7,150 nucleotides of DNA from Nitrososphaerota archaeon (GTDB taxonomy: Archaea; Thermoproteota; Nitrososphaeria; Nitrososphaerales; Gagatemarchaeaceae), in assembly GCA_003135575.1 (NCBI GenBank), contig PLCG01000094.1, positions 70,147 to 77,296 of the forward strand, read 5' to 3'. Position 1 is the stretch's first letter. Each line of letters starts with the position of its first letter. This document shows positions 6,587-7,150 of the stretch, one piece after another. The notes beneath the pieces were generated by a model that saw only the letters and a list, made by a program, of their open reading frames with translations, was not told the origin of the DNA and ran no database searches. A program made the position numbers and the translations under genes.

Positions 6587-6635
6587 CTCGCTATCCCGCC
6601 TCGACCGAGCGAAAAGGGGACCGGGCCTCCTTGGA

Positions 6636-7150
6636 CTATTTCGAGATGGTGACCTTGGGCTTCTTCCTGGCCTGCGGCACCGGCGCGAGCTTCGCGCTCT
6701 TCTCCTCCTCCGCCTCGAGCGACCACGCCTGGTCCAGCTGGAGGATGCCCTCGCTCATGCCCATGAGCAGCCACATCATGCCGTCCTTCCTTTCGTATGG
6801 GTAGATGACGGCGGTGTAGAACTGGTAGCCTCTCCCCCAAGAGAAGAACGCAACGAGCGCGGTCTGCTTCTCGAGCAGGTACCTCGCGAGCTGCTTCACC
6901 CTCGAGACGGTCTCCTTGACCTTCTTGTCAGTGTCGGGGCCCAGCTGGTAGACCTCCTTGAACTTGTATTCTGCGAGCCTCTCGAGGGGCACGAACCCGT
7001 CCTTGTCGACCTCGACGCGGGAGGTCCTGTCGAAGGGCTCGATCTCCTCCCCGTCCTGCTTGTCTATGACCTGGCTCGCGGGGATCTCGATCCACTGGCC
7101 GGACACCTCGAGCTCCTGCTTCAGGAAGTACCTCTTCTCGGTGCGGACCG
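6636..7150 (-). CDS. ku: Ku-like DNA end-binding protein (5' end beyond window)
   Basis: The frame is open from the right edge to a TAG at 6638-6636, giving the last 170 residues. The GTG at 7106 is internal, because 15 further in-frame codons precede it. The visible part fits the second half of the Ku core. A segment D-K-D-G-F-V-P-L-E-R-L is followed by Y-K-F-K-E-V-Y-Q-L-G-P-D. This corresponds to bacterial Ku's F-V-P…F-D-R-S-Y-F-L-E-P-D and to the G-F-x-P…P segment of eukaryotic Ku70. A helix then leads to A-R-Y-L-L-E-K-Q-T-A-L-V-A, where Ku has …A…R-x-x-x-L-A/V-A-L, and a beta segment ending I-Y-P-Y-E-R occupies the place of Ku's T-L-x-Y/W-P-D-E-I-R. The protein ends in a Lys/Pro-rich tail (K-K-P-K-V-T-I-S-K), as many bacterial Ku proteins do. 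The match is by pattern and is divergent, with a short region after the core. The directly following ligase and PolX-like genes strengthen the call. If correct, it forms a dimeric ring on double-strand ends and recruits the ligase. Confidence 0.7.
   Translation of the reverse strand, partial: VRTEKRYFLKQELEVSGQWIEIPASQVIDKQDGEEIEPFDRTSRVEVDKDGFVPLERLAEYKFKEVYQLGPDTDKKVKETVSRVKQLARYLLEKQTALVAFFSWGRGYQFYTAVIYPYERKDGMMWLLMGMSEGILQLDQAWSLEAEEEKSAKLAPVPQARKKPKVTISK

Noticed and set aside
6583..6840. Open frame overlapping the Ku-like gene and ending at the ligase start
   Set aside because: Its product is Gly/Arg/His-rich and it is the shifted frame of the Ku-like gene. The TGA overlapping the ligase ATG is coincidental.
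7104..7106. GTG as the start codon of the Ku-like gene
   Set aside because: The frame stays open for 15 more codons to the window edge, and a start here would remove about half of the Ku core. The gene is taken as truncated by the window.

Overview
The window is a gene-dense piece (about 60% GC by eye) of what is most likely an archaeal chromosome. The archaeal reading is inference. It rests on heavy use of AGG/AGA (Arg) and ATA (Ile) codons despite the high GC, a TATA-like element at a spacing that would give a near-leaderless transcript, and the set of repair genes. A high-GC, Nitrososphaeria- or Bathyarchaeia-like lineage is my guess, but no 16S or ribosomal gene is present to fix it.

Layout. 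(1) Positions 1-1029, plus strand: the last 36 codons of an unidentified gene, then a 292-aa protein with metal-ligand motifs resembling the arginase/deacetylase (ureohydrolase) fold. (2) Positions 1044-3513: a divergent pair around a 91-bp AT-richer intergenic region. Leftward is a small stand-alone cyclic-nucleotide-binding domain protein. Rightward is a multidomain class III adenylate cyclase (catalytic domain, TolB-like domain, TPR repeats). They look like a cAMP producer and a cAMP receiver. (3) Positions 3499-5115, minus strand: a 14-helix DHA2 (EmrB/QacA-type) drug/proton antiporter whose 3' end overlaps that of the cyclase by 15 bp. A small inverted repeat lies upstream of it. (4) Positions 5211-7150, minus strand: a tightly packed cluster transcribed right to left. 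It contains a Ku-like protein (its 5' end runs off the window), a compact LigD/LigC-type ATP-dependent DNA ligase, and a minimal family X polymerase-like protein overlapping the ligase by 25 bp.

The repair cluster is the most interesting part. Ku would hold DNA ends, the ligase would seal them, and the family X protein sits where prokaryotic NHEJ systems usually have an archaeo-eukaryotic-primase-type (LigD Pol) polymerase. The family X protein is unusual. It is a palm-plus-thumb minimal form. It has His directly before the first catalytic Asp, as in Pol mu and TdT. It has Trp-Ala at the usual Tyr-Phe sugar-gate position, and Asn at the position of the third catalytic Asp. It could be a modified end-processing enzyme or a non-catalytic scaffold.

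No tRNA, rRNA, CRISPR array, insertion sequence or origin was seen. No gene-free stretch exceeds 100 bp.
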